Origin: Cypionkella psychrotolerans
GTDB taxonomy: Bacteria; Pseudomonadota; Alphaproteobacteria; Rhodobacterales; Rhodobacteraceae
NCBI RefSeq assembly: GCF_001294535.1
Contig: NZ_LGIC01000066.1
Location: 105,460-169,459, forward strand
DNA: 64,000 nucleotides
Reading direction: 5' to 3'
Position numbers and translations under genes: made by a program. Below, piece by piece: positions 8,214-17,002 of this stretch. A model generated the notes under the pieces. It had not been told where the DNA came from, ran no database searches, and was given only the letters and a program-made list of their open reading frames with translations. How positions within the stretch are numbered: position 1 is the first letter of the stretch; each line of letters starts with the position of its first letter.

Positions 8214-8729
8214 ATGCGGGGCGGGCAGAAAGAGCCGCTGTATCGCCGCGTGAATACGCGGACGCATCATGTGGAGCATGGCGATCGCGGTGGCGAGGCG
8301 CGGTGGGAGCGCCATACCAAAGCCAGTATGAAAGATGAAAGGATGCGTGGCTCGATGCATCCGGGACATCGGCATGGGCTGGACTACACGCCGCTCTATC
8401 GGTTTTTGCTGTCACGGCTGGGGCGGGATTGGGATGAGGTGGTGTCCGAGGCCCTGCCCCGGATTGCAGACAGGGATGCACTTTATCATATGGTGGCGCG
8501 GCGCGTGGATGAGGAGCGCGACTTTGTGCGCTTAGGTGAAAACAGCTATTGGAGCGGATTGCGGGTGAATGCGGCGAACCAGTTGGAAAGGGTCGCGCCG
8601 GATTTAACAGCCGAAGCGATTGAACCGTGGTGTACTTGCTGTACCCATACGCTCAATGGGGTGGCGATTGCCTTCAGCAAGGAACGGCTTGAGAAGGCTT
8701 GGAAATATGTGCCGGAGTCAGAGTGCTGA
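8214..8729 (+). CDS. Conserved protein of unknown function with CTCCTHT motif
   Basis: 171 residues. I do not recognise a named family with certainty. The fold-like core runs from HRHGLDYTPLYRFLLSRLGRDWDEVVSEALPR through residues rich in Arg/Asp, to a striking cysteine cluster CTCCTHTLNG near residues 140-150, which could bind a metal. No signal peptide or membrane segment is seen. It follows the GNAT gene by 3 bp and its last 12 bp overlap the end of allA on the other strand. The first ~45 residues are low-complexity and charged, so the true start could be a later ATG such as the one encoding MHPGHRHG. Confidence 0.6.
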   Translation: MRGGQKEPLYRRVNTRTHHVEHGDRGGEARWERHTKASMKDERMRGSMHPGHRHGLDYTPLYRFLLSRLGRDWDEVVSEALPRIADRDALYHMVARRVDEERDFVRLGENSYWSGLRVNAANQLERVAPDLTAEAIEPWCTCCTHTLNGVAIAFSKERLEKAWKYVPESEC

Positions 8730-9206
8730 CACCACCCACGGCTGCGGGTAGCGGTATTCCTCAAGATTGGCGCTGGGGCCGATGCGGTCGATGACGGCGA
8801 ACAGGCCAGGAGCGTGCAGTGGGGTGAGCACACCGTGCCATGTGCTGCGGTGCAGGTTGATGGCTTGCGCGCCATTGGTGAGAAAGGCGCGGGGTTTGTC
8901 GGCTGGGCTGGTGGTGACGATGACGAGGAACGGGTTTTGCGTCATCGGGATGAAGGCTTGGCAGCCTTCGGGGTGACGCTCGATCAGATCGAAGCGGTAG
9001 GGAAGTTGGCGCGGGGTGGCGTTGAAAATCGAGAGGCCGGGGCGGTTTTGCGGGCTGACCTCGGGGGCGAAATCGAGGCGGGCGCGGTCGTGGTGGCGCT
9101 GGCACATGCCGTCGTTGATCAGGCGGAAATCGCCCGTCGCCTCCAGCACATCGCCGAATGGGGCGAAGGCTGCTGCGGTGAGGGGTTCGGGGCGGATATC
9201 GGACAT
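8718..9206 (-). CDS. allA: Ureidoglycolate lyase
   Basis: 162 residues matching the AllA family: an N-terminal P-L-T-A-A-A-F-A-P-F-G-D-V, the RHHDRARLDF segment, LIERHPEGCQAFIPM, and INLHRSTWHGVLTPL, whose conserved His/Trp-His-Gly are hallmarks of the cupin-like active site. The enzyme splits ureidoglycolate into glyoxylate and urea, the last step of this ureide branch. ATG 9206 is chosen; the longer frame upstream is unlikely. It lies at the distal end of the operon with allE and the allantoinase fusion. The gap before it contains an interspersed repeat (9231-9294). Confidence 0.92.
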   Translation of the reverse strand: MSDIRPEPLTAAAFAPFGDVLEATGDFRLINDGMCQRHHDRARLDFAPEVSPQNRPGLSIFNATPRQLPYRFDLIERHPEGCQAFIPMTQNPFLVIVTTSPADKPRAFLTNGAQAINLHRSTWHGVLTPLHAPGLFAVIDRIGPSANLEEYRYPQPWVVSAL

Positions 9207-9230
9207 GGTGCGCCTTGGACTTCTGGACAA

Positions 9231-9294
9231 GCGAGGGGTTTCACACCCCTCGCGCTCCCCGTGGGATATTTGAGCACAGAGGATGACAATTTTA
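9231..9294 (+). repeat. Interspersed repeat: hairpin plus conserved GATATTTGAGCACAGAGG segment, copy 1
   Basis: A stem GCGAGGGG/CCCCTCGC (9231-9253) is followed by the segment 9261-9294 containing GTGGGATATTTGAGCACAGA. The same hairpin-plus-segment unit occurs on the opposite strand at 21057-21117, nearly identical over 34 bases. Here it lies inside the minus-strand ureide operon, between allE and allA. Confidence 0.75.
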
Positions 9295-9312
9295 GCTAAG
9301 TTTTAGGCAGAT

Positions 9313-10155
9313 TTAGCGGTTTGGCCGATAGCCACCCGGCCCGCGCAGGTTGGCGTGGCGGTTGACGTCTTTGTAGAGCAGATAGCGGAAGCGGCCGGGG
9401 CCTGCGGCGTAGCAGGCTTGCGGGCAATAGGCGCGCAGCCACATGAAATCGCCTGCCTCAACCTCGACCCAGTCTTGGTTGAGTTTGTAAACCGCTTTGC
9501 CTTCCAGCACATAGAGGCCATGTTCCATGACATGGGTTTCTTCAAACGGGATCACGCCTCCGGGTTGGAAGGTGACGATATTGACATGGGCATCGTAGCG
9601 CACATCATTGGGATCGACGAAGCGGGTGGTGCCCCAGACGCCATTGGTGTCGGGCATCAGGCTGAGGTTCACGTCTTTTTCGTTGATCACGAAGGCGGGG
9701 GGGATATCGACGCCGGGGGCGGGCTCGTAAAGTTTGCGAATCCAGTGAAAGCGGGCGGGTTGCTTGCCTTCGGCGAGCAGGCGCCATGTCGCACCCGGCG
9801 GGATGAAGGCATAGCCGCCTGCGTCCAACTCGTAGCCCATGCCGTCGATGGTCAGGGTGATCAGGCCGCCGGTGACGAACAGGAAATGTTCCGCGCCAGT
9901 TTCCGCATCGGGCGCGTCAGAGCCGCCGCCCGGTTGCACCTCCATCACATATTGGCTGAAGGTTTCGGAAAAGCCTGACATCGGCCGCGCGATCAGCCAG
10001 AGTTTGGTCTGCCGCCAACCGGGGAGGCAACTGGTCAGAATGTCGGAAAAGCAACCTTTCGGGATAAAGGCATAGGCGTTGGTGAAGACCGCGCGGCCCG
10101 TCATTAGGGTGGTTTGGGCGGGCAGACCACCGGGGGGGGTGTAATATTGGCTCAT
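9313..10155 (-). CDS. allE: (S)-ureidoglycine aminohydrolase (bicupin)
   Basis: 280 residues with two cupin domains. The N-terminal cupin has AEHFLFVTGGLITLTIDG and the C-terminal one has PFEETHVMEHGLYVLEGKAVYKLN, whose His/Glu set binds Mn2+ in the UGHY/AllE family. The enzyme releases ammonia from (S)-ureidoglycine to give (S)-ureidoglycolate, the substrate of AllA encoded next. Translation is coupled to the allantoinase fusion by an ATGA overlap. The allantoate amidohydrolase expected between these steps is not in the window. Confidence 0.92.
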   Translation of the reverse strand: MSQYYTPPGGLPAQTTLMTGRAVFTNAYAFIPKGCFSDILTSCLPGWRQTKLWLIARPMSGFSETFSQYVMEVQPGGGSDAPDAETGAEHFLFVTGGLITLTIDGMGYELDAGGYAFIPPGATWRLLAEGKQPARFHWIRKLYEPAPGVDIPPAFVINEKDVNLSLMPDTNGVWGTTRFVDPNDVRYDAHVNIVTFQPGGVIPFEETHVMEHGLYVLEGKAVYKLNQDWVEVEAGDFMWLRAYCPQACYAAGPGRFRYLLYKDVNRHANLRGPGGYRPNR

Positions 10156-11567
10156 GGCAGTTGATCCTTCAGGCGCAGTGCGGCGATGCGTTCGACTTGT
10201 TTGCAGGCAGTTTGCAGTTCGATCTCGGTCGGGTTGGCGATGCGGGACTCGAAGGCTTGCAGGATTTGCGCCTTGGTGTTGTCGCGCACGGCGATGATGA
10301 AGGGGAAGCCATGTTTGGCTGTGTATTGGGTGTTCAGGGCTTGAAATTGGGCGCGTTCAGCGGCGGTGAGGGCATCCAGCGCGGCGGAGGCTTGCTCAGA
10401 GGTCGAGTCGGCGGTGAGTTGTTTGGCGGCGGCGAGTTTTCCGGCAAGGTCGGGGTGGGCTTGCAGCACGCCGAGGCGTTCGGCGGGACTGGCCGTGCGG
10501 AAGATGCGCGCGAGGACGCTGTGCAGGCCTGTGGCGCTATCATGGGCGGGGCCGAGTTCCAGATCGAAGGCGCGGTCGGCAATCCAGGGTGAATGTTCGA
10601 AAATGCTCCCATAGGCGGCGATGAAGCGCTCACGTGTCATCTGAGAAGGCCGCTCGAAGCGCTTGTGCGGATGGGCCTTTGCCCAATGTTCGGCGATTTC
10701 GATGCGGCGGGGGAACCACACGTGATTGTGGGATTTTGCATAGTCGAGGAAGCGCTTGAGCCCTGCGATTTTGCCCGGACGCCCGATCAGGCGGCAGTGC
10801 AGGCCAATGGAGAACATCTTCGCTTTGCCCTCTTGGCCCTCGGCATAGAGGGTATCAAAACTGTCTTTCAAGTATTGGAAGAACTGCTGGCCTTCGATGT
10901 AGCCCGGTGCTGTCGCAAAGCGCATGTCGTTGGCTTCCAGCGTGTAGGGGATCACCAACTGGTCGCGCTCGCCCACCTCGCGCCAATACGGCAGATCGTC
11001 GTCATAGGTGTCCGAGATCCAGTCGAATTGACCGGTCTCGGCGGTCAGATCCACGGTGTTCAGCGAACAGCGGCCCGTGTACCAGCCGCGCGGGGGATCC
11101 CCGACGACTTCAGTGTGCAGGCGGATCGACTCGGCGATTTGGCGGCGTTCTTCCTCGATAGGCATATCGCGGTGATCGACCCATTTCAGGCCGTGGCTGG
11201 CAATCTCCCAGCCTGCGGATTTCATCGCGGCGACTTGTTCGGGGTTGCGGGCAAGCGCGGTCGAGACGCCGTAGATCGTCACCGGAATATCCATGCCGGT
11301 GAACAGCCGGTGCAGCCGCCAGAAGCCCGCGCGTGCGCCGTAATCGTAGATCGATTCCATGTTCCAGTGGCGCTGACCGGGCCAGGGGGCTGCCCCTGCG
11401 ATGTCAGACAAAAACGCCTCGCACTGGCCATCGCCGTGCAGGATGTTGTTCTCGCCGCCTTCTTCGTAGTTCAGCACCAGAGATATCGCGATTTTGGCAC
11501 CACCCGGCCAAGCGGCATCGGGGGCATCGGGGCCATGGCCTCGGAAATCGCGGGGGTAGCGGGGCAT
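10152..11567 (-). CDS. puuE: Bifunctional allantoinase (PuuE) / OHCU decarboxylase (UraD)
   Basis: 471 residues, a two-domain fusion. Residues ~1-305 are a polysaccharide-deacetylase-like allantoinase: LVLNYEEGGENN, GWEIASHGLKWVDHRDM (metal-binding His) and FSIGLHCRLIGRPGK. Residues ~310-471 match UraD: FIAAYGSIFEHSPWIADRAF, LQAHPDLAGKL and KHGFPFIIAVR, the conserved active-site segments. It therefore decarboxylates OHCU to (S)-allantoin and opens the ring to allantoate. It heads the minus-strand operon and is divergent from the HIU hydrolase gene, which makes its substrate. Such fusions are known in proteobacteria. Confidence 0.93.
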   Translation of the reverse strand: MPRYPRDFRGHGPDAPDAAWPGGAKIAISLVLNYEEGGENNILHGDGQCEAFLSDIAGAAPWPGQRHWNMESIYDYGARAGFWRLHRLFTGMDIPVTIYGVSTALARNPEQVAAMKSAGWEIASHGLKWVDHRDMPIEEERRQIAESIRLHTEVVGDPPRGWYTGRCSLNTVDLTAETGQFDWISDTYDDDLPYWREVGERDQLVIPYTLEANDMRFATAPGYIEGQQFFQYLKDSFDTLYAEGQEGKAKMFSIGLHCRLIGRPGKIAGLKRFLDYAKSHNHVWFPRRIEIAEHWAKAHPHKRFERPSQMTRERFIAAYGSIFEHSPWIADRAFDLELGPAHDSATGLHSVLARIFRTASPAERLGVLQAHPDLAGKLAAAKQLTADSTSEQASAALDALTAAERAQFQALNTQYTAKHGFPFIIAVRDNTKAQILQAFESRIANPTEIELQTACKQVERIAALRLKDQLP

Positions 11568-11703
11568 GGGGGACTCCTTTTGTTTCAGACTATATCGAAT
11601 ATCGACGCGGGTTTATCAAATAATCCCGAAAGGAGTTTTGCGGCTTGGCAGGGGGTGCGGGGGCGAGCAAGCTGGGGTAGGCTGGCGCAAAATGGGGGCG
11701 AAG

Positions 11704-12057
11704 ATGGGCAAGTTGACCACGCATGTGCTGGATACGGCGAAGGGCAAGCCTGCGCATGGGGTGAAGATCATGCTGTATCGGATCAGCGGGATGAGCCACA
11801 AGAAAATCGCTGAAACCGTGACCAATGCCGATGGCCGCACCGATGCGCCGATGTTGGAGGGTAAGGCGCTGACGGCGGGGGTTTATGAGCTGGTGTTTTG
11901 CGCCGGAGAATATCTGATGGCCTCGGGACAAGCCTCGGGTGAGGTGCTGTTTTTGGACGAAATCCCGATCCGGTTTGGCGTGGCGGATGCAGAGGGGCAT
12001 TACCATGTGCCGTTGTTGATCTCGCCCTTCGCCTATTCGACCTATCGCGGCAGTTAA
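11704..12057 (+). CDS. uraH: 5-hydroxyisourate hydrolase (transthyretin-like)
   Basis: 117 residues with the family signatures LTTHVLDTAKGKPAHG at the N-terminus, a central DGRTDAP, and the C-terminal YHVPLLISPFAYSTYRGS tetrapeptide (Y-R-G-S) diagnostic of HIU hydrolases rather than transthyretin. It converts 5-hydroxyisourate, the urate oxidase product, to OHCU. ATG 11704 is used because the family begins at GKLTTHVLD; ATG 11692 is in frame but less likely. It is divergent from the PuuE-UraD gene, with a ~135-bp shared promoter region in which I see no clear operator. Confidence 0.95.
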   Translation: MGKLTTHVLDTAKGKPAHGVKIMLYRISGMSHKKIAETVTNADGRTDAPMLEGKALTAGVYELVFCAGEYLMASGQASGEVLFLDEIPIRFGVADAEGHYHVPLLISPFAYSTYRGS

Positions 12058-12162
12058 GCGCAGGCTGTGGTCCCGGCTTGCAAAACCGCCGCTGCGGCGC
12101 ATCTGTTGCAGACGGAATGTGCTGGAGGTGACGTATAACCCCCAAAGCCTCGAAGGACGCAG

Positions 12163-13404
12163 ATGCAAAGCAGCGATGACATTGCCAGAATGTTGGCCGG
12201 GGGTGGGGCCAAGCGGCGGCGCTGGCCTTGGGTCGTGTTGGTGCTGGCGGTTTTGGCTGCGGCGGCGGCGTGGTATTATATCGGCCGCAGCGCCGGGACG
12301 GCGGAGGTGCGCTATACGACCGAAGCCGTCGCCAAGGGCGATCTGGTGGTGGTGGTGACAGCCACCGGGACAGTGCAGCCGACCACGGAAGTTGAGGTGT
12401 CCTCGGAACTGTCGGGGACTTTGACCAGCGTTTTGGTGGATTACAACGATACGGTGAAAGTCGGCCAAGTGCTGGCGCAGTTGGATACCACCAAGCTGAC
12501 CGCACAAGTCGATAATGCGCGCGCACAACTGGCCTCGGCGAAGGCCAAGGTGACGCAAGCCGAAGCCTCGGCACGGGAAGCGGCGGCGGTGCTGAAAACC
12601 CAGCAGGAGTTGGCGGCGCGCGGGGTGGCGACACGCAAGGATATGGTGGGCTACGAGGCCTCGGATCAACGCGCGCAGGCGGCGGTCGAGATTGCGCGGG
12701 CGGATTTGACTTTGGCCGAGGCCAATCTCGATCTGGTCAGCGCCGATCTGGGCAAGGCGCAGATACGCAGCCCGATCAATGGCGTGGTGTTGGATCGCAC
12801 CGCCGAAGCGGGGCAGATCGTGGCGGCAAGCTTTGAGGCGCCGGTTTTGTTCAAGCTGGCGGAGGATCTGCAGCGGATGCAGTTGTTGGTCGATATTGAC
12901 GAGGCCGATATTGGCAAGGTCAAGGTCGGCGATGTGGCGGATTTCACCGTAGAGGCCTATCCGGCCCGCAGTTTTCCGGCGGTGATCACCCAAGTGCGGT
13001 TTGCCCCGGAAACCACCAATGAGGTGGTGACCTATAAGGCGGTGTTGTCAGTGGATAATCCCGATGGGCTGCTGCGCCCCGGCATGACGGCGACAGCGGT
13101 GATCACGGTGGACAAGGTCGCGAATGCGCTGCTGGTGCCGAATGCGGCGTTGCGCTATGCGCCGCCCGTGCAAGAGGCTGGGCGTGGATCGTCTGGTGGT
13201 CTGGTCGGGCTGATCCTGCCCACGCGCGGCAGTCGTGGTTCTGCGGGCCTTGGCAGTGGCAAGTCGATCTGGCTGTTGCAGGCGGGGGTGCCTGCTGAGG
13301 TCGCGGTGGTGTTGGGGGCGACGGACGGGCGCTCTACTGTCGTGACGGGTGAACTGACCGAGGGCGATGCGGTGATCACCGACCAGACTTCCGGGGCGCG
13401 CTGA
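12163..13404 (+). CDS. MacA-like periplasmic adaptor of an ABC efflux system
   Basis: 413 residues: a basic N-terminus, one membrane anchor (about residues 22-41), a barrel-lipoyl start at VVVTATGTVQPTTEVEVSSELSG, a long coiled-coil hairpin rich in Ala/Gln (about 115-200), the second lipoyl half at IRSPINGVVLDRTAEAGQIV, then the beta-barrel and membrane-proximal domain. This is the HlyD/MacA layout. AAGGA lies just before ATG 12163. It overlaps the ATPase gene by one base (TGATG). It would link the inner-membrane ABC transporter to an outer-membrane channel, which is not encoded here. Confidence 0.9.
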   Translation: MQSSDDIARMLAGGGAKRRRWPWVVLVLAVLAAAAAWYYIGRSAGTAEVRYTTEAVAKGDLVVVVTATGTVQPTTEVEVSSELSGTLTSVLVDYNDTVKVGQVLAQLDTTKLTAQVDNARAQLASAKAKVTQAEASAREAAAVLKTQQELAARGVATRKDMVGYEASDQRAQAAVEIARADLTLAEANLDLVSADLGKAQIRSPINGVVLDRTAEAGQIVAASFEAPVLFKLAEDLQRMQLLVDIDEADIGKVKVGDVADFTVEAYPARSFPAVITQVRFAPETTNEVVTYKAVLSVDNPDGLLRPGMTATAVITVDKVANALLVPNAALRYAPPVQEAGRGSSGGLVGLILPTRGSRGSAGLGSGKSIWLLQAGVPAEVAVVLGATDGRSTVVTGELTEGDAVITDQTSGAR

Positions 13405-14111
13405 TGCCGCCGTTGATCCAGTTTGCTGGCGTATCCCGCACCTATGGCCGGGGTGAGGCAGAAGTGCGGGCGCTGGATGGGGTGGACCTTAGCATCGAAC
13501 GCGGAGAATTCGTCGCCATCATGGGGCCGTCGGGGTCTGGAAAATCCACCGCGATGAATATCATCGGCTGTCTGGATCGGCCCTCGGCGGGGAAATATCT
13601 GTTTCAGGGCGTCGAGGTGCAGGATCTGGACCAAGACCGCCGGGCGCTCTTGCGCAGGCATTGTCTGGGCTTTGTGTTTCAGGGCTTTAACCTGCTTGCC
13701 CGGCAATCGGCATTAGAAAATGTCGAATTGCCCTTGATCTATAGGGGCTTGCCGAAGGCCGAGCGTGTTGCCCGCGCGCGGTTGGCCTTGCACAAGGTTG
13801 GGCTGGAGGGCCGCGAGGGCCATGATCCGTCGCAGCTCTCGGGCGGCCAACAGCAGCGGGTGGCGATTGCGCGGGCGCTTGCCAGTGATCCAATGGTGAT
13901 CTTGGCGGATGAACCTACGGGCAACCTCGACAGCCAACGCAGCCATGAGATCATGCAGCTGTTGCAAGCCTTGAACCGCGACGGCATCACCATTGTGATG
14001 GTGACGCATGAGAACGACATCGCCGCTTACGCCCAACGTTTGCTCGTGTTCACCGATGGCAAGCTGACCCGCGATGAGGCCACCCCTGCCCTGATCTCGC
14101 GGAGCGCTTAG
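13404..14111 (+). CDS. ABC transporter ATP-binding protein, MacB/LolD type
   Basis: 235 residues. Walker A GPSGSGKST, the Q-loop in FVFQGFNLL, the signature [15 protein letters not shown], Walker B VILADEPTGNLDS and the H-loop MVTHEND are all present. It lacks a fused membrane domain, unlike E. coli MacB; the permease is the next gene, one base away. The L-L-A-R-Q-S-A-L-E-N-V-E-L-P-L-I-Y segment is typical of the MacB/LolD/FtsE group. It powers the MacA-associated system by mechanotransmission in the periplasm. Confidence 0.93.
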   Translation: MPPLIQFAGVSRTYGRGEAEVRALDGVDLSIERGEFVAIMGPSGSGKSTAMNIIGCLDRPSAGKYLFQGVEVQDLDQDRRALLRRHCLGFVFQGFNLLARQSALENVELPLIYRGLPKAERVARARLALHKVGLEGREGHDPSQLSGGQQQRVAIARALASDPMVILADEPTGNLDSQRSHEIMQLLQALNRDGITIVMVTHENDIAAYAQRLLVFTDGKLTRDEATPALISRSA

Positions 14112-14112
14112 G

Positions 14113-15321
14113 ATGTTGTGGGAAACGGTCAGCCTCGCCTTCACCACCATCATCCGCAACAAGCTGCGGACGTTTCTGACCGTGTTGGGCGTGGTGATTG
14201 GCGTCGCTGCGGTGATCGCGATGGTGACGATCGGGCAAGGCAGTTCGGCGCAGGTCAGCGCCAGCGTGGCTGCCCTCGGCACCAACGTGCTGACCGTGCG
14301 CCCCGGCACCCGCGGCTTTGGTCCGCCGACCGGAGGTGCCACGGCCCCCAGGTTTAGCCTGAAAGATGCCGAGGCTTTGGCGGATTTGTCGCTGGTGGGC
14401 TATGCCGCCCCGGTGGTCAGTTCCGGGCAAACCGTGGTGTTCGGCAATGCCAATGCGGCGACGCAGGTCTATGGCACCAGTGGCGATTACACCCGCGTGC
14501 AGAATTGGGCGCTGCGGACGGGGCGCAGTTTTGAGCCGCATGAGGAAAGTGCCGGATCGGCGGTTTGCGTTCTGGGCCAAACGGTTGCGACAAAGTTGTT
14601 CGGCAATTCTGACCCGGTCGGCCAAAGTATAAGGGTGAAAAACGTCGCCTGTCAGGTACTGGGGGTGCTGAGCGCGCGCGGCTCGGGCAGTTTTGGGCAG
14701 GATCAGGATGATCTGGTGTTGATGCCCGCGAAAGCAGTGCAGCGGCGGCTGGAGGGCAATGCCAATGTCGACAGCATCGCGGTGGCCTTGCGCAAATCAG
14801 TCAGCGCGGAAGATGGTATCGCGGCGGTGCAAGCCGTGCTGCGCGAGCGTCGGCGGATTGGGCTGACGCAGCCGGATAATTTCAGCGTCTCCGACAGCAA
14901 AGAGCTGTCGAATATGCTCGGCGGCATCAATACCGTGCTGACCGGGCTGCTCTCGTCAGTGGCGGCGGTCAGCCTGTTGGTCGGCGGTATCGGCATCATG
15001 AATATCATGCTGGTCTCGGTCACCGAACGCACGCGCGAGATTGGCATAAGGCTGGCGGTGGGGGCGAGTGCCAGGCAGGTTTTGCTGCAGTTTCTGGTCG
15101 AAGCGGTGGTGCTGTCGTTGCTCGGCGGTGCGATTGGCATCGGCTTGGGGTTGGCGATTGCCTATGGCGGCTCGGTGTTCATGGCGATCCCGTTTGTGCC
15201 CTCGGGTGCGGTGGTGGCACTGGCCTTCGGGTTTTCGGCACTGATCGGGGTGGTGTTTGGCTATTTCCCGGCCCGCCGCGCCGCAAGGCTCGATCCGATT
15301 GAGGCGTTGCGCTATCAATAG
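14113..15321 (+). CDS. ABC transporter permease, MacB/FtsX type
   Basis: 402 residues with the MacB_PCD-FtsX arrangement: an N-terminal transmembrane helix (about 20-45) preceded by NKLRTFLTVLGVVIGV, a ~220-residue periplasmic domain, then three C-terminal helices with GGIGIMNIMLVSVTERTREI, the conserved FtsX coupling motif, ending in R-R-A-A-R-L-D-P-I-E-A-L-R-Y. It forms the membrane half of the MacAB-type pump. It starts one base after the ATPase stop. The substrate (drug, peptide or lipid) is unknown. Confidence 0.92.
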   Translation: MLWETVSLAFTTIIRNKLRTFLTVLGVVIGVAAVIAMVTIGQGSSAQVSASVAALGTNVLTVRPGTRGFGPPTGGATAPRFSLKDAEALADLSLVGYAAPVVSSGQTVVFGNANAATQVYGTSGDYTRVQNWALRTGRSFEPHEESAGSAVCVLGQTVATKLFGNSDPVGQSIRVKNVACQVLGVLSARGSGSFGQDQDDLVLMPAKAVQRRLEGNANVDSIAVALRKSVSAEDGIAAVQAVLRERRRIGLTQPDNFSVSDSKELSNMLGGINTVLTGLLSSVAAVSLLVGGIGIMNIMLVSVTERTREIGIRLAVGASARQVLLQFLVEAVVLSLLGGAIGIGLGLAIAYGGSVFMAIPFVPSGAVVALAFGFSALIGVVFGYFPARRAARLDPIEALRYQ

Positions 15322-15375
15322 CGCTTGCTGTGCGCAGGCAAACTGGATGAACTTGTGGCAACAAGGGAGGCCCGA

Positions 15376-16854
15376 ATGCGGGTGTTGGTCTGGGCGGTAC
15401 TGGCGGGGCTATGGGCGTTTCCAGTGCTGGCGCTGACGGCGGATGATCTGTGGCAAAATGCGCAATCGCAAGCTGAGACGCGGGGCATGCGGCTGAGCGC
15501 AGAAGTCACCCCGCTCAAAGACGGCTTGCGGCTGACCGACCTGCGGCTGGTGCTGCGTGGTGCGACCGAGCCTTTGCTATTGGCCGAGGTGCTGGAGGCC
15601 ACCGATGCCGCCGATGGCAGTGTCACGATTGGGTTGCTTGGCCCGTTGCAACTGCGGACGCGCAATGGGCAGGATTCGCTTGATTTGCGTATTGGTGGCG
15701 TGGCGGCGCGCTTGCGGATCAGCCATAGCGCGCAGGGCAATGACTTCAGCTTGCTGGCCGAACAGCTGACGGTGGCGCTTGCGACGGATGACCCCGCGCA
15801 GACCAGCGGCACCGCCCGCAGCATGACGGTGGCCAATCTTGATTTCGGCAAACTGGACGCGGGATTTTCCTTCTCGCAGCAGCCCCCCGCGCAGGCGCAG
15901 GTCCATCTGGCTTCGGCGCTGTTTCGTGTCGATACCTCGACCGAAAACGACCAGACTGGTGCAAAAGAATTTAGTCGCGGCGAGATGCGGGATGGGGAAA
16001 TCACCCTGATGGCGACGCTGCCCGCGGGCGTTGACTGGCTGAATTTGCCGGAACGCGACGGTGAGGTGGATGCGACAAAGCTGATGCTGCCCGGCTTCGT
16101 CGTTCGGCTGACAAGCAAGGACTCGGGCAGCAGCGGGGTGACAAGCCATGCGGGTTCTGATCTGGACTATGCGGCGAGCTATGAAACCAAGCCCAGCTTT
16201 TTCCGCTTCGATTTCGCTGCAGATGGCTTAAGCTTTGATATGGGCATGGATGGGATAACCGCCACGCTGGATCTGCCAAAGCTGGCGCAGAAGGATGTGG
16301 GGCTAAGCCTTGGCCCGCTGCGCATGACGACGCAGCTTCCGGTGGGGGAGGTGCCCGCCCCTTGGCAGTTTGCTTTCAAGCTGGACGATATCGCGACCAA
16401 TGCGGCGGGATGGGCGGTGCTCGACCCAAGCGGCGGGTTTGGGCATGACCCGGCGCAGTTTGATCTGGATCTGTCGGGCGTGATGAAGATGTCGGTGGCG
16501 CAAATCCTCGCGAAGCAGGATGCCGTGATCTATGCGATGGATCTGAACCGTTTTGTGCTGCAGGCGCTGGGGGCGAAGATCACCGCCAGCGGTGGGCTGA
16601 CGATGGACACCAGCGACCCAAAGGCTGTGCCCACCGGCAAAGGCTCGGCCCGGATAAGTGGCGGGATGGCGGTGCTGGAGGAGTTCATTCGGCGCGGCGT
16701 GATCCCGTCGGATGCGGTGATGGGGCTGCGCTATGGCTTGGCGATGTTGACCGATAAGCCGAAAGACGCCGGACCAGATCAGGATGTACTGCAATCGGAT
16801 GTGGAAATCCGCCCGGACGGCCATGTCTTCGTCAACAATCAGCAGATCAAATAG
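15376..16854 (+). CDS. Secreted DUF2125-type protein
   Basis: 492 residues. The N-terminal signal peptide (about residues 1-22, hydrophobic VLVWAVLAGLWAFPVLA) predicts export. The mature part starts TADDLWQNAQSQAETRGMRLSAEV and consists of long beta-rich repeats alternating with D-L-R-L-type strands, resembling DUF2125 proteins common in Rhodobacteraceae. AGGGAGG precedes ATG 15376. It follows the MacAB-like operon by 54 bp and may be co-transcribed, but no functional link is proven. The beta-rich periplasmic architecture hints at lipid or envelope binding; this is inference. Confidence 0.7.
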   Translation: MRVLVWAVLAGLWAFPVLALTADDLWQNAQSQAETRGMRLSAEVTPLKDGLRLTDLRLVLRGATEPLLLAEVLEATDAADGSVTIGLLGPLQLRTRNGQDSLDLRIGGVAARLRISHSAQGNDFSLLAEQLTVALATDDPAQTSGTARSMTVANLDFGKLDAGFSFSQQPPAQAQVHLASALFRVDTSTENDQTGAKEFSRGEMRDGEITLMATLPAGVDWLNLPERDGEVDATKLMLPGFVVRLTSKDSGSSGVTSHAGSDLDYAASYETKPSFFRFDFAADGLSFDMGMDGITATLDLPKLAQKDVGLSLGPLRMTTQLPVGEVPAPWQFAFKLDDIATNAAGWAVLDPSGGFGHDPAQFDLDLSGVMKMSVAQILAKQDAVIYAMDLNRFVLQALGAKITASGGLTMDTSDPKAVPTGKGSARISGGMAVLEEFIRRGVIPSDAVMGLRYGLAMLTDKPKDAGPDQDVLQSDVEIRPDGHVFVNNQQIK

Positions 16855-16959
16855 CACCAGATCGGTTCAGGCTTACAGGGAATCGGAAATCGCTGCCTCT
16901 GGCCTGCGCTGGAACGCGTTTACCGATATGTTTGGTGCCGTGAAAGCCTGAAGCCTTTA

Positions 16960-16973
16960 GCAAAGTACTTTGC
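16960..16973. promoter_or_regulatory. Perfect palindrome GCAAAGTACTTTGC upstream of the membrane protein/regulator pair
   Basis: A 14-bp perfect inverted repeat 30 bp before the start at 17003. A 13/14 match (GCAAAGTAGTTTGC) and an adjacent imperfect ACTTTGCAATGCAAAGT dyad lie at 17982-18005, before the LDI-like gene. The winged-helix regulator encoded between them is the obvious candidate ligand, implying autoregulation. Confidence 0.55.
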
Positions 16974-17002
16974 AACGAAAAGTGTACGTGCTAGGAAGCG
17001 GT

